Source: Bacteroidota bacterium
GTDB taxonomy: Bacteria > Bacteroidota > Bacteroidia > 2-12-FULL-35-15
Assembly (NCBI GenBank): GCA_025963775.1
Contig: JAOQAD010000003.1
Span: 1 to 64,000, forward strand
Length of the DNA stretch: 64,000 bases
Direction: 5' to 3'
A model generated the notes under the pieces. The model did no database searches, was not told where the DNA came from, and saw only the letters and a list, made by a program, of their open reading frames with translations. Position numbers and translations under genes: made by a program. Shown piece by piece: positions 36,095 through 45,129 of this stretch (positions are counted from its first letter, which is position 1; the number at the start of each line of letters is the position of its first letter).

Positions 36095-37537
36095 ATGAAA
36101 AAGTTGCTCTTGTTAAGTTCTGTAGTCGCTTTAGCCAGTTGTACTAAAAGCAGCGGAGAGCTTGTAGGTGTTCACCCACGTGAGGAGTGGTTCGATATCG
36201 ATCCCTTCGGCATGCTGTACATCCCTATGGGAAGTTACAATATGGGTCCGAGTGATGAGGATACCCCTTACTCTCACACCACGAAGTCGAAGACGGTTTC
36301 CGTTCAGGCTTTTTACATCGACCAGACAGAGATTTCAAACAATGAGTACCGCCAGTTCGTGAACTGGGTAAGGGATTCGATCGCACACAAAGCATTGTTC
36401 GAAGATGGAAGGGCTGAGCACGGACTTGAAACAGATGATTATGACCAGCCACTTGAGCCACCTTTGGTGAACTGGGATGAGGATATCGCATACGATGAGC
36501 AGGATGTAAGAGAGGTTCTTGAGTTTATGTACCTTCCACCGGAAGAGCGCTATTACAGGAGAAGAGAAGTTGATACCCGTAAATTGAATTACGAATATTA
36601 CTGGATCAACCTCAAAATGGCTGCGCAGAAATCAAACAGGTTCAAACCTTCCAAATCACCGGATGACAAAGGCCGCGATTTTATCACTGGTTACCAGTCT
36701 ACCAGCGTTGGTGATAACAAGACACTCGGTCATTATGATGTAAAAGATCAGATCTCTGACGGAAGCGGTAACTACAGTGTCCGTGAAACAAAAGACAAAG
36801 ACAGAAGTGTGTTTATTGTGAAGGACATTATCAACATCTATCCCGATACACTTGCATGGGTTCATGATTTCACTTATTCCTTCAACGAGCCGATGACCAA
36901 TATGTATTTCTGGCATGTAGCTTATGATGACTATCCTGTAGTAGGTGTAAGCTGGAAACAGGCAAGGGCATTCTGTATCTGGAGGACACAATTGTTCAAC
37001 AACTGGCTGCTCATGAATGGACAAACCTATGTGAACGATTTCCGTTTACCTACTGAGTCTGAATGGGAATACGCAGCACGCGGAGGAAATGCATTAAGCC
37101 CATATCCTTGGGGTGGTCCTTACATCAGGAATGCTCTCGGATGTTTCCTTGGTAACTTCAAGCCAATGCGCGGAAGCTACATCGATGACGGCGGTTTCCA
37201 CACTGTGAAGATCATGTCTTACAACCCTAACGATTACGGTTTATATTGCATGGCAGGCAACGCAGCAGAGTGGACAAGCAATGCATTTGATGAATCAGCA
37301 TACGATTTCAGCCACGATCTGAACCCTGACTATGTATACGAAGCTCAGGACAATGAAGCAAACGTACTGAAACGTAAAGTGATCAGGGGCGGGTCCTGGA
37401 AGGATGTTGGATACTACCTGCAGACCAGCTCAAGAACTTATGAATACCAGGATACGGCGAAATGTTATGTTGGGTTCCGTTGTGTTCAGACCTACCTTGG
37501 ACGTAACAGGGGCGATGCTCCGGGTAATGGCTTTTAA
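36095..37537 (+). CDS. gldK: Type IX secretion lipoprotein GldK
   Basis: Outer membrane lipoprotein that forms the periplasmic ring of the type IX secretion system with GldN. The 480-residue protein has a lipobox (VVALASC) after a short signal peptide, then a formylglycine-generating-enzyme-like (SUMF1) fold: FYIDQTEISNNEYRQFVNW, GVSWKQARAFCIWR, RLPTESEWEYAARGG, and the C-terminal KVIRGGSWKDVGYYLQ and CYVGFRC. GldJ is a paralogue of the same fold; the position directly before gldL favours GldK. Confidence 0.93.
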   Translation: MKKLLLLSSVVALASCTKSSGELVGVHPREEWFDIDPFGMLYIPMGSYNMGPSDEDTPYSHTTKSKTVSVQAFYIDQTEISNNEYRQFVNWVRDSIAHKALFEDGRAEHGLETDDYDQPLEPPLVNWDEDIAYDEQDVREVLEFMYLPPEERYYRRREVDTRKLNYEYYWINLKMAAQKSNRFKPSKSPDDKGRDFITGYQSTSVGDNKTLGHYDVKDQISDGSGNYSVRETKDKDRSVFIVKDIINIYPDTLAWVHDFTYSFNEPMTNMYFWHVAYDDYPVVGVSWKQARAFCIWRTQLFNNWLLMNGQTYVNDFRLPTESEWEYAARGGNALSPYPWGGPYIRNALGCFLGNFKPMRGSYIDDGGFHTVKIMSYNPNDYGLYCMAGNAAEWTSNAFDESAYDFSHDLNPDYVYEAQDNEANVLKRKVIRGGSWKDVGYYLQTSSRTYEYQDTAKCYVGFRCVQTYLGRNRGDAPGNGF

Positions 37538-37580
37538 TTTTAATGTGTAATCTCTAATCTAAACTAAATAATCAATTATT

Positions 37581-37598
37581 AACTTTTAAACTTTTAAA
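37581..37598 (+). repeat. AACTTTT repeat before gldL
   Basis: AACTTTTA is repeated twice head to tail just before the gldL ATG at 37602, and TAATCT occurs twice slightly upstream (37548-37560). These are the same type of words as those before yqeY and lptE. Confidence 0.5.
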
Positions 37599-37601
37599 AT
37601 T

Positions 37602-38390
37602 ATGGGTGGTAAAAAATGGAAAAGTTTCATGGCCAAATTATACGGATTTGGTGCGGCAATTGTAATCGTTGGAGCGATGTTTAAAATTATGCACTGGCCG
37701 GGTGCAGGTCCGATGCTTGTTGTCGGATTATCTACTGAAGCAGTTATCTTCTTTTTCTCTGCATTTGAGCCACCACACGAAGAAGTGGATTGGAGCCTTG
37801 TATACCCTGAATTAGCAGGAATGCACGGTGAAGAAGGTGAAAAAGAACACGATAAGATCGAAGAAGACAAAGGAACAATCACAGAACAATTAGACAACAT
37901 GCTGGAAGAGGCGAAGATAGGGCCTGAACTTATCGCCAGTCTCGGAGAAGGTATGCGCAGCCTGAGCGACCAGGCAAATAAGCTGAACAACATCACTGAT
38001 GCATCTGTTGCAACAAATGATTATGTTACAAGCGTACAGTCTGCAGCTAAAAATGTAGAATCATTGTCCGGAGCTTATTCAAAAGCTGCTGAATCCCTGA
38101 TGGGACTTGCAGTAAGCGGTGACGACAGCGCAAACCTGGGTGACCAGATCGTTAAGGTTTCTAAAAACCTTTCTGCACTGAATGCTTCATACGAATTGCA
38201 GTTACAGGGTTCTAACGAGCACCTGAAAGCAACTTCTAAATTCTACGAAGGATTGTCTGACCTGATGAAAAATCTGAATGACTCTGTTGACGATACAAAA
38301 CGTTACAAAGAGCAGATCGGCCAGTTGTCTTCTAACTTAGAATCACTGAACACTATCTACGGTAACATGCTTACCGCAATGAGAAAATAA
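37602..38390 (+). CDS. gldL: Type IX secretion / gliding motor protein GldL
   Basis: Inner membrane part of the proton-driven GldLM motor. The 262-residue protein has two N-terminal membrane segments (LYGFGAAIVIVGAMFKI and GPMLVVGLSTEAVIFFFSAF) joined by MHWPGAG. Within or beside the membrane lie His31 and Glu46, matching the essential His and Glu of characterised GldL proteins. A long cytoplasmic helical tail follows. Its stop codon lies inside the left arm of a terminator-like hairpin (38384-38413), so transcription into gldM may be partial. Confidence 0.95.
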   Translation: MGGKKWKSFMAKLYGFGAAIVIVGAMFKIMHWPGAGPMLVVGLSTEAVIFFFSAFEPPHEEVDWSLVYPELAGMHGEEGEKEHDKIEEDKGTITEQLDNMLEEAKIGPELIASLGEGMRSLSDQANKLNNITDASVATNDYVTSVQSAAKNVESLSGAYSKAAESLMGLAVSGDDSANLGDQIVKVSKNLSALNASYELQLQGSNEHLKATSKFYEGLSDLMKNLNDSVDDTKRYKEQIGQLSSNLESLNTIYGNMLTAMRK

Positions 38391-38420
38391 TACCGTACAT
38401 ACGGTATTATTTTTTCTTTT
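38384..38420 (+). terminator. Terminator-like hairpin between gldL and gldM
   Basis: A perfect 14-bp stem (38384-38397 with 38400-38413) is followed by TTCTTTT. The central paired word is TACCGTA. It covers the gldL stop codon. It has the form of an intrinsic terminator, yet the operon partners gldM and gldN lie just downstream, so it probably acts as a partial terminator or as a 3'-end stabiliser for gldL mRNA. Confidence 0.75.
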
Positions 38421-38497
38421 AAATGAGGAATGTTGGAATTCTCCATTTAGGACAAGTTATTAAATAAGTATTAATCTACAGAAACGAAATATAAAAT

Positions 38498-40114
38498 ATG
38501 TCAGGTGGTAAAGAAACTCCGAGGCAGAAGATGATCGGTATGATGTACCTGGTGTTAACAGCACTTTTGGCGCTAAACGTATCTAAAGAGATTCTGAATG
38601 CTTTCGTTATTGTTGAAGATGGTTTAAATAAAACCAACGAAAACTTCGATGGAAAAAATGGGGTTTTATACTCCAAATTTGAAAAGGCAATGGCTGATAA
38701 TAAGGTCAAAACTGAGCCTTGGTATAAAAAAGCTTTGGAGGTTAAGAAAAAGGCCAAAGAGCTTTGCGATAAGATCGATGACATCAAATCCGAGTTGTAC
38801 ATGGAAGTGCAAAAGCTTCCTTCTAAAGAAGTTGCCGATACTTTCAAACTCGCAATGCTAGACAGCAAGGATAATTACGATGTTCCTACGCATTTTTTAT
38901 TGGGCGCTACTCCTGAAGAGCCGGGGCCTGATGCAAAGGCGATCGAGCTGAAAGAGGCGATCATTAAATTCAGGAAAGAGCTGATCGAGATCGTTCCTGA
39001 AAAAGAAAGAGTTAACCTGAAGATCGGTTTGAACACAGAAGATGTGTATTCATTCGCCGATGAAAAGATGGTTCACTGGGAATTCAACAACTTTGACCAT
39101 ACTACAATGGCTGCCGATATGTGTATTTTCGCAGGATTGAAGAATGATATCAAAAATGCTGAAAGCGACGTGGTTGGACTTTTACTGAAAGCGATCGATG
39201 CAAACGACTTTAAGTTCGATGCTATCGAAGCGAAAGTAGTTGCTCCTACAAGCTACATTACTGCAGGTGAAGATTACACTGCTGATATCTTTGTTTCGGC
39301 TCACAGTTCAACTCAGAATCCTGAAGTTGTGATCGGACAGGTAGACACTTCAAGCAAAGAAGCGAAGATCGTTGGAACCCCGGTACAGGTACCTGTTGAA
39401 GGCGGTGTTGGTAAATATGTCGTTCATACAGGTTCTGAAGGTTTACAGGAATACCAGGGATTGATCAATGTGAAAGCTCCTGATGGAAGCATTAAACCTT
39501 ATCGTTTCAGCGGAAGCTACATGGTTGCCCGTCCTTCAATGGCGATCTCTCCTACAAAAATGAACGTATTCTATATCGGGGTTGATAATCCTGTGGATAT
39601 TTCAGTTGCAGGTGCTGCTCCTACAGATGTAACCGCTACAATCGCCGGTGGTGGTGGTTCTGTTATCAACAAAGGGCAGGGACATTACATTGTTGTTGTT
39701 AAACAGCCGGGTGAGTGTACCGTTAACGTTTCAGTTAAAACGAAAACAGGCAGCAAATCCATGGGCTCTATGAAATTCCGTGTGAAGAAAGTGCCAAGTC
39801 CACTGGCTTCATATGCTGGTATCACCGGTGACGGAAAAGTAAGCAAAGGAGAATTATTGCAGGCTTCAGGGGTTATCCCTAAACTGGAGGATTTCGTGTT
39901 CGACTTGAAATTCCCTGTTATATCATGGGTAATGTCAATGAATGTAAATGGTGCATTCGTTGATTATCCTGCACAAGGGCCGGGAACAACCAGCCAGATG
40001 AAAGAGCTGTTGAACAGGGCTAAATCAGGCGGTAAAATTCTTATCGAGCAGGTGAAGATCCAGGCTCCTGACGGGGTTCGTTCGATCCCGGGCTGCGTTT
40101 TAAAGGTTAAATAA
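38498..40114 (+). CDS. gldM: Type IX secretion / gliding motor protein GldM
   Basis: Second motor component: one N-terminal membrane helix that sits inside the GldL ring and a long periplasmic part that reaches GldK/GldN. The 538-residue protein starts with the conserved ETPRQKMIGMMYLVLTALLA helix and continues VSKEILNAFVIVEDGL. The rest is a chain of beta domains (GEDYTADIFVSAHSS, GVDNPVDISVAGAAP, GSMKFRVKKVPSPLA) typical of GldM. It is 107 bases downstream of gldL, beyond the hairpin, and 15 bases upstream of gldN. Confidence 0.95.
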   Translation: MSGGKETPRQKMIGMMYLVLTALLALNVSKEILNAFVIVEDGLNKTNENFDGKNGVLYSKFEKAMADNKVKTEPWYKKALEVKKKAKELCDKIDDIKSELYMEVQKLPSKEVADTFKLAMLDSKDNYDVPTHFLLGATPEEPGPDAKAIELKEAIIKFRKELIEIVPEKERVNLKIGLNTEDVYSFADEKMVHWEFNNFDHTTMAADMCIFAGLKNDIKNAESDVVGLLLKAIDANDFKFDAIEAKVVAPTSYITAGEDYTADIFVSAHSSTQNPEVVIGQVDTSSKEAKIVGTPVQVPVEGGVGKYVVHTGSEGLQEYQGLINVKAPDGSIKPYRFSGSYMVARPSMAISPTKMNVFYIGVDNPVDISVAGAAPTDVTATIAGGGGSVINKGQGHYIVVVKQPGECTVNVSVKTKTGSKSMGSMKFRVKKVPSPLASYAGITGDGKVSKGELLQASGVIPKLEDFVFDLKFPVISWVMSMNVNGAFVDYPAQGPGTTSQMKELLNRAKSGGKILIEQVKIQAPDGVRSIPGCVLKVK

Positions 40115-40129
40115 TTCATTAAATACAGG

Positions 40130-41011
40130 ATGATCATGAAAACAGTAAAATTTTTCTTAGTAGTTTTTGTTTTTGCTTTGGCAGGAACAAGCTATGCCCA
40201 GGAAATTGTAGCGCCAAAGGCGCCTAAATATCCTGATGGGGTTTATACCAAAGAAAATACACGTACAAGAAGGGCGATCCCATACACACACCTGCGCGAA
40301 GCGGATGTGATGTGGAGCAAGCGCATCTGGCGTGTGATCGATCTTCGTGAGAAGATCAATCATCCCCTGTATTATCCTGCAACACCCATCCTCGACAGGA
40401 AAAGCTTGTTTGATGTAATTAAGGACGCAGCATTAAAAGACGGCACGATCACTTGTTTCGACCAGGCCGCACTTGATGATGAGTTCCGTTACGAAATGAC
40501 AAAAAGCGAGATCGAAAAGAAACTGGTTCACTGGGATTCAACAGCTCAGGCTGAAGATCCTAACAACCCGGGTATGATGATCTCCGCACCTGTAAAGGAT
40601 ATTGACATCACTTCGGATAAAGTATGGAAATACTGGATCAAGGAAGACTGGTTCTTCGATAAGCAGCGTTCTGTACTTGATGTACGCATCATCGGATTGT
40701 GCCCGCTTATCGAAAAGAGAACAGAAACAGGTGAGTCAACAGGTTCTGACCAGGCTTTGTTCTGGATCTATTTCCCTGAAGCACGCCCTATCTTTGCTAA
40801 CCAGGAAGTTTACATGCGTCACAACGATGCTGAGCGCCGTACCCTTGAAGATATTTTCTGGAAACGTATGTTCTCAAGTTATGTGCGTAAAGAATCAAAC
40901 GTGTATGACCGCGTTATCCTGGAGTACAAGCAGGGACTTGACGCTTTGCTGGAATCTGACCGCATCAAAGATGACATCTTCAAATGGGAACATGATCTGT
41001 TCCACTTCTAA
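40130..41011 (+). CDS. gldN: Type IX secretion ring protein GldN
   Basis: Periplasmic partner of GldK in the type IX secretion ring. The 293-residue protein has a signal peptide (FFLVVFVFALAGTSYAQE) and the GldN core (LREADVMWSKRIWRVIDLRE, KYWIKEDWFFDKQRSVLDVR, FWIYFPEARPIF, SSYVRKESNVYDR). Two start codons are possible (40130 and 40136). It ends at a strong terminator. A second, closely related gene follows at 41359. Confidence 0.95.
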   Translation: MIMKTVKFFLVVFVFALAGTSYAQEIVAPKAPKYPDGVYTKENTRTRRAIPYTHLREADVMWSKRIWRVIDLREKINHPLYYPATPILDRKSLFDVIKDAALKDGTITCFDQAALDDEFRYEMTKSEIEKKLVHWDSTAQAEDPNNPGMMISAPVKDIDITSDKVWKYWIKEDWFFDKQRSVLDVRIIGLCPLIEKRTETGESTGSDQALFWIYFPEARPIFANQEVYMRHNDAERRTLEDIFWKRMFSSYVRKESNVYDRVILEYKQGLDALLESDRIKDDIFKWEHDLFHF

Positions 41012-41031
41012 GCAGGAATAAAATGTTAAAG

Positions 41032-41068
41032 ATCCCGTCATACAAATTTGTATGACGGGATTTTTTTT
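41032..41068 (+). terminator. Strong terminator after gldN
   Basis: A perfect palindrome of 15 + 15 bases (41032-41046 with 41047-41061) is followed by a run of eight T. It lies 20 bases after the gldN stop and should end the porP-gldN transcript. Confidence 0.92.
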
Positions 41069-41070
41069 GC

Positions 41071-41163
41071 TTTGTCATACTGAGCCTTTTCGCGAAACAT
41101 TTTTCGATTACACAAATTTAATAAGCGGTAGCAGGTGAGATCATTCAATCGTTCAGGATGACA
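41071..41163. repeat. REP-like element with GTCAT and GGATGACA ends
   Basis: TTTGTCATACTGAGC (41071-41085) and TTCAGGATGACA (41152-41163) are the opposing ends of a dispersed intergenic element type that resembles the hairpins at 121-268. The remaining bases to 41347 show no gene or promoter I can support. This 347-base gap separates gldN from its paralogue. Confidence 0.5.
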
Positions 41164-41347
41164 TACTGCATAAGTAGTAAATTAATGCAATGGCTGAAAA
41201 CCTTGTTACAATTAGGGTGGCGGGTGCCTAACAGGACAATAATCTTCAACTTCCTTCCGTTTCCTACTCTACATGAACAGCAGGACTACTCTCAATTAAC
41301 TGTTCATTCCGGCAATGAATCTTTCTCCCGGAGTGGATCTAATTCAC

Positions 41348-41353
41348 AGGAGG
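41348..41353 (+). promoter_or_regulatory. Shine-Dalgarno site of the second gldN
   Basis: AGGAGG lies 5 bases before the ATG at 41359. Strong Shine-Dalgarno sites are rare in this window and this one decides the start. The frame is open 67 codons further upstream, but that part has no GldN-like sequence. Confidence 0.6.
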
Positions 41354-41358
41354 CTCAA

Positions 41359-42225
41359 ATGAAAAGATTATTCAGCATGATCCTGGTATCGGGGCTGGTA
41401 TCGGGATTCGCCATTGCACAATGCACACCACAAACACAGATCAAGAATCCGCAGGCGCCGGATCCCTGCAACATTAACCGTACGCAGCGGCCTTTCCCGG
41501 TTGCTTATCCCAGTCTCCGTGAAGCAGATGTAATGTGGAGTAAAAGAACCTGGCGCGTGCTCGACCTGCGCGAAAAGCTCAACCTGCCGATGTACTATCC
41601 CACCGAGCCCAAAGTGTGCCTGATGAGCCTGTTTGATGTTTTAAAATGCGCCATACTCGAAGGCGATCTTACTGCATTTGCCAATCCTGTGTTTGACGAT
41701 GAGTTTACGGTGCCAATGACGAAACAGGAAGTCCTGAACATGCTTGTTAGCTGGGATTCCACGCATATGTCGCAGGATGCGAACAATCCCGATAACATGA
41801 TCCTTACGCCTGTAAAAACGGAGATCACTTCGGCAGATATTCATCAATACTGGATCAAGGAAGATTGGTTCTTCGACAAGCAGCGCTCGGTGATGGAAGT
41901 GCGCATCATCGGCATCTGTCCGCTGACACTCAAAAAATCCGAAGACGGGGAAGTGGTCGGCTCCAAGCCTTTGTTCTGGATCTATTTCCCGGAAGCAAGA
42001 CCGTATCTTGCAAGGGCTGCCGTATTCAACAGGTGGAATGATGAGGAGCGGATGAGCTATGATGAGGTGTTTGCGAAGCGGATGTTTGCCAGCTACGTGT
42101 ACAAGGAATCGAATGTGTATGACCGGTCGATCGCGGAGTACAAGCTGGGAATGGATGCGCTGCTGGAGTCAGAAGATATTAAGGAAAACATTTTCAAATA
42201 CGAAAGCAACCTCTGGCATTATTGA
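41359..42225 (+). CDS. Second GldN-like type IX secretion protein (GldN paralogue)
   Basis: A 288-residue paralogue of the upstream GldN. It has its own signal peptide (MILVSGLVSGFAIAQ) and shares nearly every conserved block: LREADVMWSKRTWRVLDLRE, YWIKEDWFFDKQRSVMEVR, LFWIYFPEARPYL and YKESNVYDRSIAEYKLG. The mature N-terminus differs and has two cysteines not present in GldN. It lies beyond a strong terminator with its own Shine-Dalgarno site, so it is probably expressed separately. The situation recalls the gldN/gldO pair of Flavobacterium johnsoniae, where the copies are partly redundant; equivalence is an inference. Confidence 0.9.
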   Translation: MKRLFSMILVSGLVSGFAIAQCTPQTQIKNPQAPDPCNINRTQRPFPVAYPSLREADVMWSKRTWRVLDLREKLNLPMYYPTEPKVCLMSLFDVLKCAILEGDLTAFANPVFDDEFTVPMTKQEVLNMLVSWDSTHMSQDANNPDNMILTPVKTEITSADIHQYWIKEDWFFDKQRSVMEVRIIGICPLTLKKSEDGEVVGSKPLFWIYFPEARPYLARAAVFNRWNDEERMSYDEVFAKRMFASYVYKESNVYDRSIAEYKLGMDALLESEDIKENIFKYESNLWHY

Positions 42226-42259
42226 AATGGTTTCTGAATGGCGAAGGCGAATGTGGTGC

Positions 42260-42919
42260 TTAATCACATGCCCTTCTGAGGAACTTGTTCATCGGGTGCA
42301 TGGCTTTGAAGACGGCTTCGCACTGTTTGATGAAATCTTTCGAAAGCACATCTTTGTCTTTAAGGTCATGCACCATGATAAAGCTTTTCAGCTTGAGGGA
42401 TTCGATCTCCGGGTGGTCCTTGTCGTAACCTTTCGGGCTTGTTTTTACTTTGTCCTCGTCGGAAAGCGCGCCAAAATATTTTTTGAAATCCTTGTTGCCG
42501 GTGATTTTTTTGAATTCCGGCGTGTTGTAATCGATCTCCTGGCGGATCGCGCTAAGCTGCGGTGCAGGCGGCTGCCACATACCTCCTGCGAGGAAAGATG
42601 CGCCGGGCTGGATGTGGATGTAATAACCCGCGGTCATTGATTTCTTTCCGCCGGGAGCGATGCTTGCGCCCATGTTTACTTTATAGGGCGTTTTATCGTT
42701 GGAGAAGCGGATGTCGCGGTTGATGCGGAATACGCAGTTTTTGGGTTCAAGCGATTTTACAGCAGGGTCAAACTTAGCGATCGTGTTGATCAGCTCCTGG
42801 ATGAATTCCCGGTAATCATTTTTTGCAATTTCATATTCAGGGCGGTTCTTGTCGAACCACTCCTTGCTGTTATTCTTTTTCAGCTTTGAAAGAAAGTCGA
42901 AGGTGGATTTGTGCAGCAT
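42260..42919 (-). CDS. DUF2461 domain protein
   Basis: A 219-residue soluble protein. The N-terminal block (FLSKLKKNNSKEWFDKNRPEY), FRINRDIRFSNDKTPYKVNMG, and GGKKSMTAGYYIHIQPGASFLAGG are the family's conserved segments (TIGR02453/DUF2461). Function is not known. The gene follows the AI-2E-type transporter gene by 5 bases on the same strand, so the two are likely co-transcribed, and is convergent with the second gldN. Confidence 0.9.
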   Translation of the reverse strand: MLHKSTFDFLSKLKKNNSKEWFDKNRPEYEIAKNDYREFIQELINTIAKFDPAVKSLEPKNCVFRINRDIRFSNDKTPYKVNMGASIAPGGKKSMTAGYYIHIQPGASFLAGGMWQPPAPQLSAIRQEIDYNTPEFKKITGNKDFKKYFGALSDEDKVKTSPKGYDKDHPEIESLKLKSFIMVHDLKDKDVLSKDFIKQCEAVFKAMHPMNKFLRRACD

Positions 42920-42924
42920 GTATG

Positions 42925-44049
42925 TCAGATGTTGTTATCGTTTGTAATTTCTTCAAGGTCTTCGGTCAGTTTTTGGACGATCTTAAAGTTATTTAAAAAT
43001 TCTTTTGCAATGATGCGGATGATCGTGTAAACAGGAATGGCAACGATCATCCCGGTGATGCCGGCAAAGGTGCCGGCAATGAGGATCACGAGGAAGATCT
43101 CCAGCGGATGCGCTTTTACGGTATTGGAGATCACGAAAGGCTGGATGAAGAAGGCATCAACCAGCTGTGTGATGAGGAACACGAGGCCGATCTTTTCGAT
43201 GAGCGGCACAAGCTGCGTATAAAAATCAAGCTGGAGATTTCCTGAAACGCCTATCAATATAGCAAACCCGGCGCCAAGGAGCGGGCCTACATACGGGATC
43301 ACATTCATGATGCCTGCGAAGATCCCGATCAGCAATGCATTGTTCACGCCAAGGAACATCAGCCCGATGGAGATGGTGGTGGCTACAAAGAGCATGTCGA
43401 TAATGATGCCGATGAAGTAACGGGTAAGAATCTTTTTTGTATCGTGCATGATGTCTTTGATAGCAGGAATGTACTTAGGCGGCGTAAGCAGGATCACGAT
43501 GTTGTAGATCAGTTTTTCATCTTTCATCAGGAAAAAAGTGATGAAGGAAATGGAAAAAAAGCCTGCGATCAGTCCGCCGGTGAAGCTGATCATCTGCCCT
43601 GCATAGCCGCTGATCTCGCGGAAGCCGAGTATGGAGGTAAGCTTTGCAGCAAGGTAATTTTGCATGGATTCGCCATTGCCGTAGGAAACCTGGTATTTCT
43701 GCAGGTCGTATTCAAGATTTGCCAAAGGCTCGCGGAAAGCACTGAGCACAGCCTTTGGTTCGACCCTGCTGATGATGCGGACTTCCTCAACGAGCAGCGG
43801 GATGAACATGTAGAACAGGCAGGCAAAGGCCAGCATCATGATCAGTAAGGAGAGCAGTGAACAGATGGCAGGTGAAAAAGTGATCCGGCCCACTTTTATT
43901 TTTGAAAAGAAACGGTAGAGCGGTTGCCCGATTAATGAAAGAATGACAGAGATGAGGATGTAAACGATGACCGTTTCCAGGAACCAGGCAGCAATACAAA
44001 TAACAAGTATCGCAAGGGCAATGAGTATGTTTTTAGAGCGGGTCTGCAT
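42925..44049 (-). CDS. AI-2E family (PerM-like) membrane protein
   Basis: A 374-residue integral membrane protein with about eight predicted membrane segments. Family features include the ILVICIAAWFLETVIVYIL first helices, a cytosolic/periplasmic helical part after residue 80, and the C-terminal GIFAGIMNVIPYVGPLLGAG and FVISNTVKAHPLEIFLVI blocks. The family contains the E. coli autoinducer-2 exporter TqsA and also Na+/H+ exchangers, so the substrate cannot be named. It starts a two-gene operon with the DUF2461 gene and is divergent from the DUF457 gene. Confidence 0.9.
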   Translation of the reverse strand: MQTRSKNILIALAILVICIAAWFLETVIVYILISVILSLIGQPLYRFFSKIKVGRITFSPAICSLLSLLIMMLAFACLFYMFIPLLVEEVRIISRVEPKAVLSAFREPLANLEYDLQKYQVSYGNGESMQNYLAAKLTSILGFREISGYAGQMISFTGGLIAGFFSISFITFFLMKDEKLIYNIVILLTPPKYIPAIKDIMHDTKKILTRYFIGIIIDMLFVATTISIGLMFLGVNNALLIGIFAGIMNVIPYVGPLLGAGFAILIGVSGNLQLDFYTQLVPLIEKIGLVFLITQLVDAFFIQPFVISNTVKAHPLEIFLVILIAGTFAGITGMIVAIPVYTIIRIIAKEFLNNFKIVQKLTEDLEEITNDNNI

Positions 44050-44118
44050 GTCCGAATAATCCGATAAAGGTATTAAATAAAAAGTATTGTTTAGTATCTT
44101 TACCCGATATTAAGAAAG

Positions 44119-45129
44119 ATGGATTCACTTACGCATATTGTCCTTGGTGCCGCTATCGGAGAAGCTGTGCTTGGTAAAAAGATCGGCCGGAAAGCCATGT
44201 TATGGGGCGCTTTCGCGGACACTATTCCCGATTTTGATGTTTTTGCTTCGCCCTGTTTTTCCGATGCACAGCAGCTGCTTGTACATCGCGGCTTTACGCA
44301 TTCCTTTTTGTTTATCCTGATCATGGCGCCCTTGCTGGGCTGGCTGTTCAGCAGGTGGTTCAAAAAAGCTGAAGTGGGCTGGAAGGATTGGACATGGCTG
44401 TTCTTTCTCGGGATGTTCACGCATGTGTTGCTTGATTCCCTCACGGCATACGGTACAGGCTGGTTCGAGCCTTTCAGCCACTACCGCGTTTCCTTCAACA
44501 CTATTTTTGTTGCTGATATTTTCTACACCATTCCTTTCCTGCTTTGCGTGCTGGTTGCGCTTATCGCGAAGAACGGTTCTCCAAAAAGAGTAAAGTGGAA
44601 CAAGGCAGGGCTTTGGATCAGCTCGCTGTACCTCGTTTTTACGATCGTCAACAAATGGCACGTGCACAGCGGAATAGAAGAGCAGCTGGCAGAAAAGCAC
44701 ATTGCAGTGACGGATGTGGTGACCACGCCAACGCCTTTGAACAATTTTCTCTGGATGAGCTATTCCAAAGATGCGACAGGCTACTGGTTCGGCTATCATT
44801 CCATTTTCGACAAGACAGACAACGTTGATTTTTATCATGTCAATAAAAAGGATTCGCTGATCAGGCCATTTGAGAATGATGAATCGGTCAAGCTGCTGAA
44901 GCGCTTTTCGAAGGATGATTACATCATGTCGGAGCATGACTCGAATATTTATTTCAACGACATCCGCTTCGGGCAGATGGGCGGCTGGAACGGGCCTGAC
45001 TCTGCATTTGTATTTTCTTTTAAGCTGGATAAAAAAGCAGACAATTCTGCAGCGCTGAACAGGAGCAGGTTCAAGACCTCTTTCTCCGATGCGGTCTCTT
45101 CACTCATAACACGTATAAAAGGAATCTGA
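44119..45129 (+). CDS. Membrane-bound metal-dependent hydrolase (DUF457/YdjM family)
   Basis: A 336-residue protein. The N-terminal half has the family pattern of histidines and acids near membrane segments: DSLTHIVLGAAIGEAVLG, GAFADTIPDFDV, HRGFTHSFLFILIMAP and GMFTHVLLDSLTAYGTG. The C-terminal part (WMSYSKDATGYWFGYHS) is a soluble domain. Related proteins are annotated as putative inner membrane hydrolases; the substrate is unknown. Its stop overlaps the next start (ATGA), so the two are coupled. Confidence 0.88.
   Translation: MDSLTHIVLGAAIGEAVLGKKIGRKAMLWGAFADTIPDFDVFASPCFSDAQQLLVHRGFTHSFLFILIMAPLLGWLFSRWFKKAEVGWKDWTWLFFLGMFTHVLLDSLTAYGTGWFEPFSHYRVSFNTIFVADIFYTIPFLLCVLVALIAKNGSPKRVKWNKAGLWISSLYLVFTIVNKWHVHSGIEEQLAEKHIAVTDVVTTPTPLNNFLWMSYSKDATGYWFGYHSIFDKTDNVDFYHVNKKDSLIRPFENDESVKLLKRFSKDDYIMSEHDSNIYFNDIRFGQMGGWNGPDSAFVFSFKLDKKADNSAALNRSRFKTSFSDAVSSLITRIKGI

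Noticed and set aside
41158-41358. 67-codon upstream extension of the second gldN
   Set aside because: No GldN-like sequence, it would place the signal peptide internally, and the ATG at 41359 has AGGAGG and a signal peptide directly after it.
44200-44937. Open frame antisense to the DUF457 gene
   Set aside because: Shadow of a conserved membrane protein gene; the composition is unlike a real protein.
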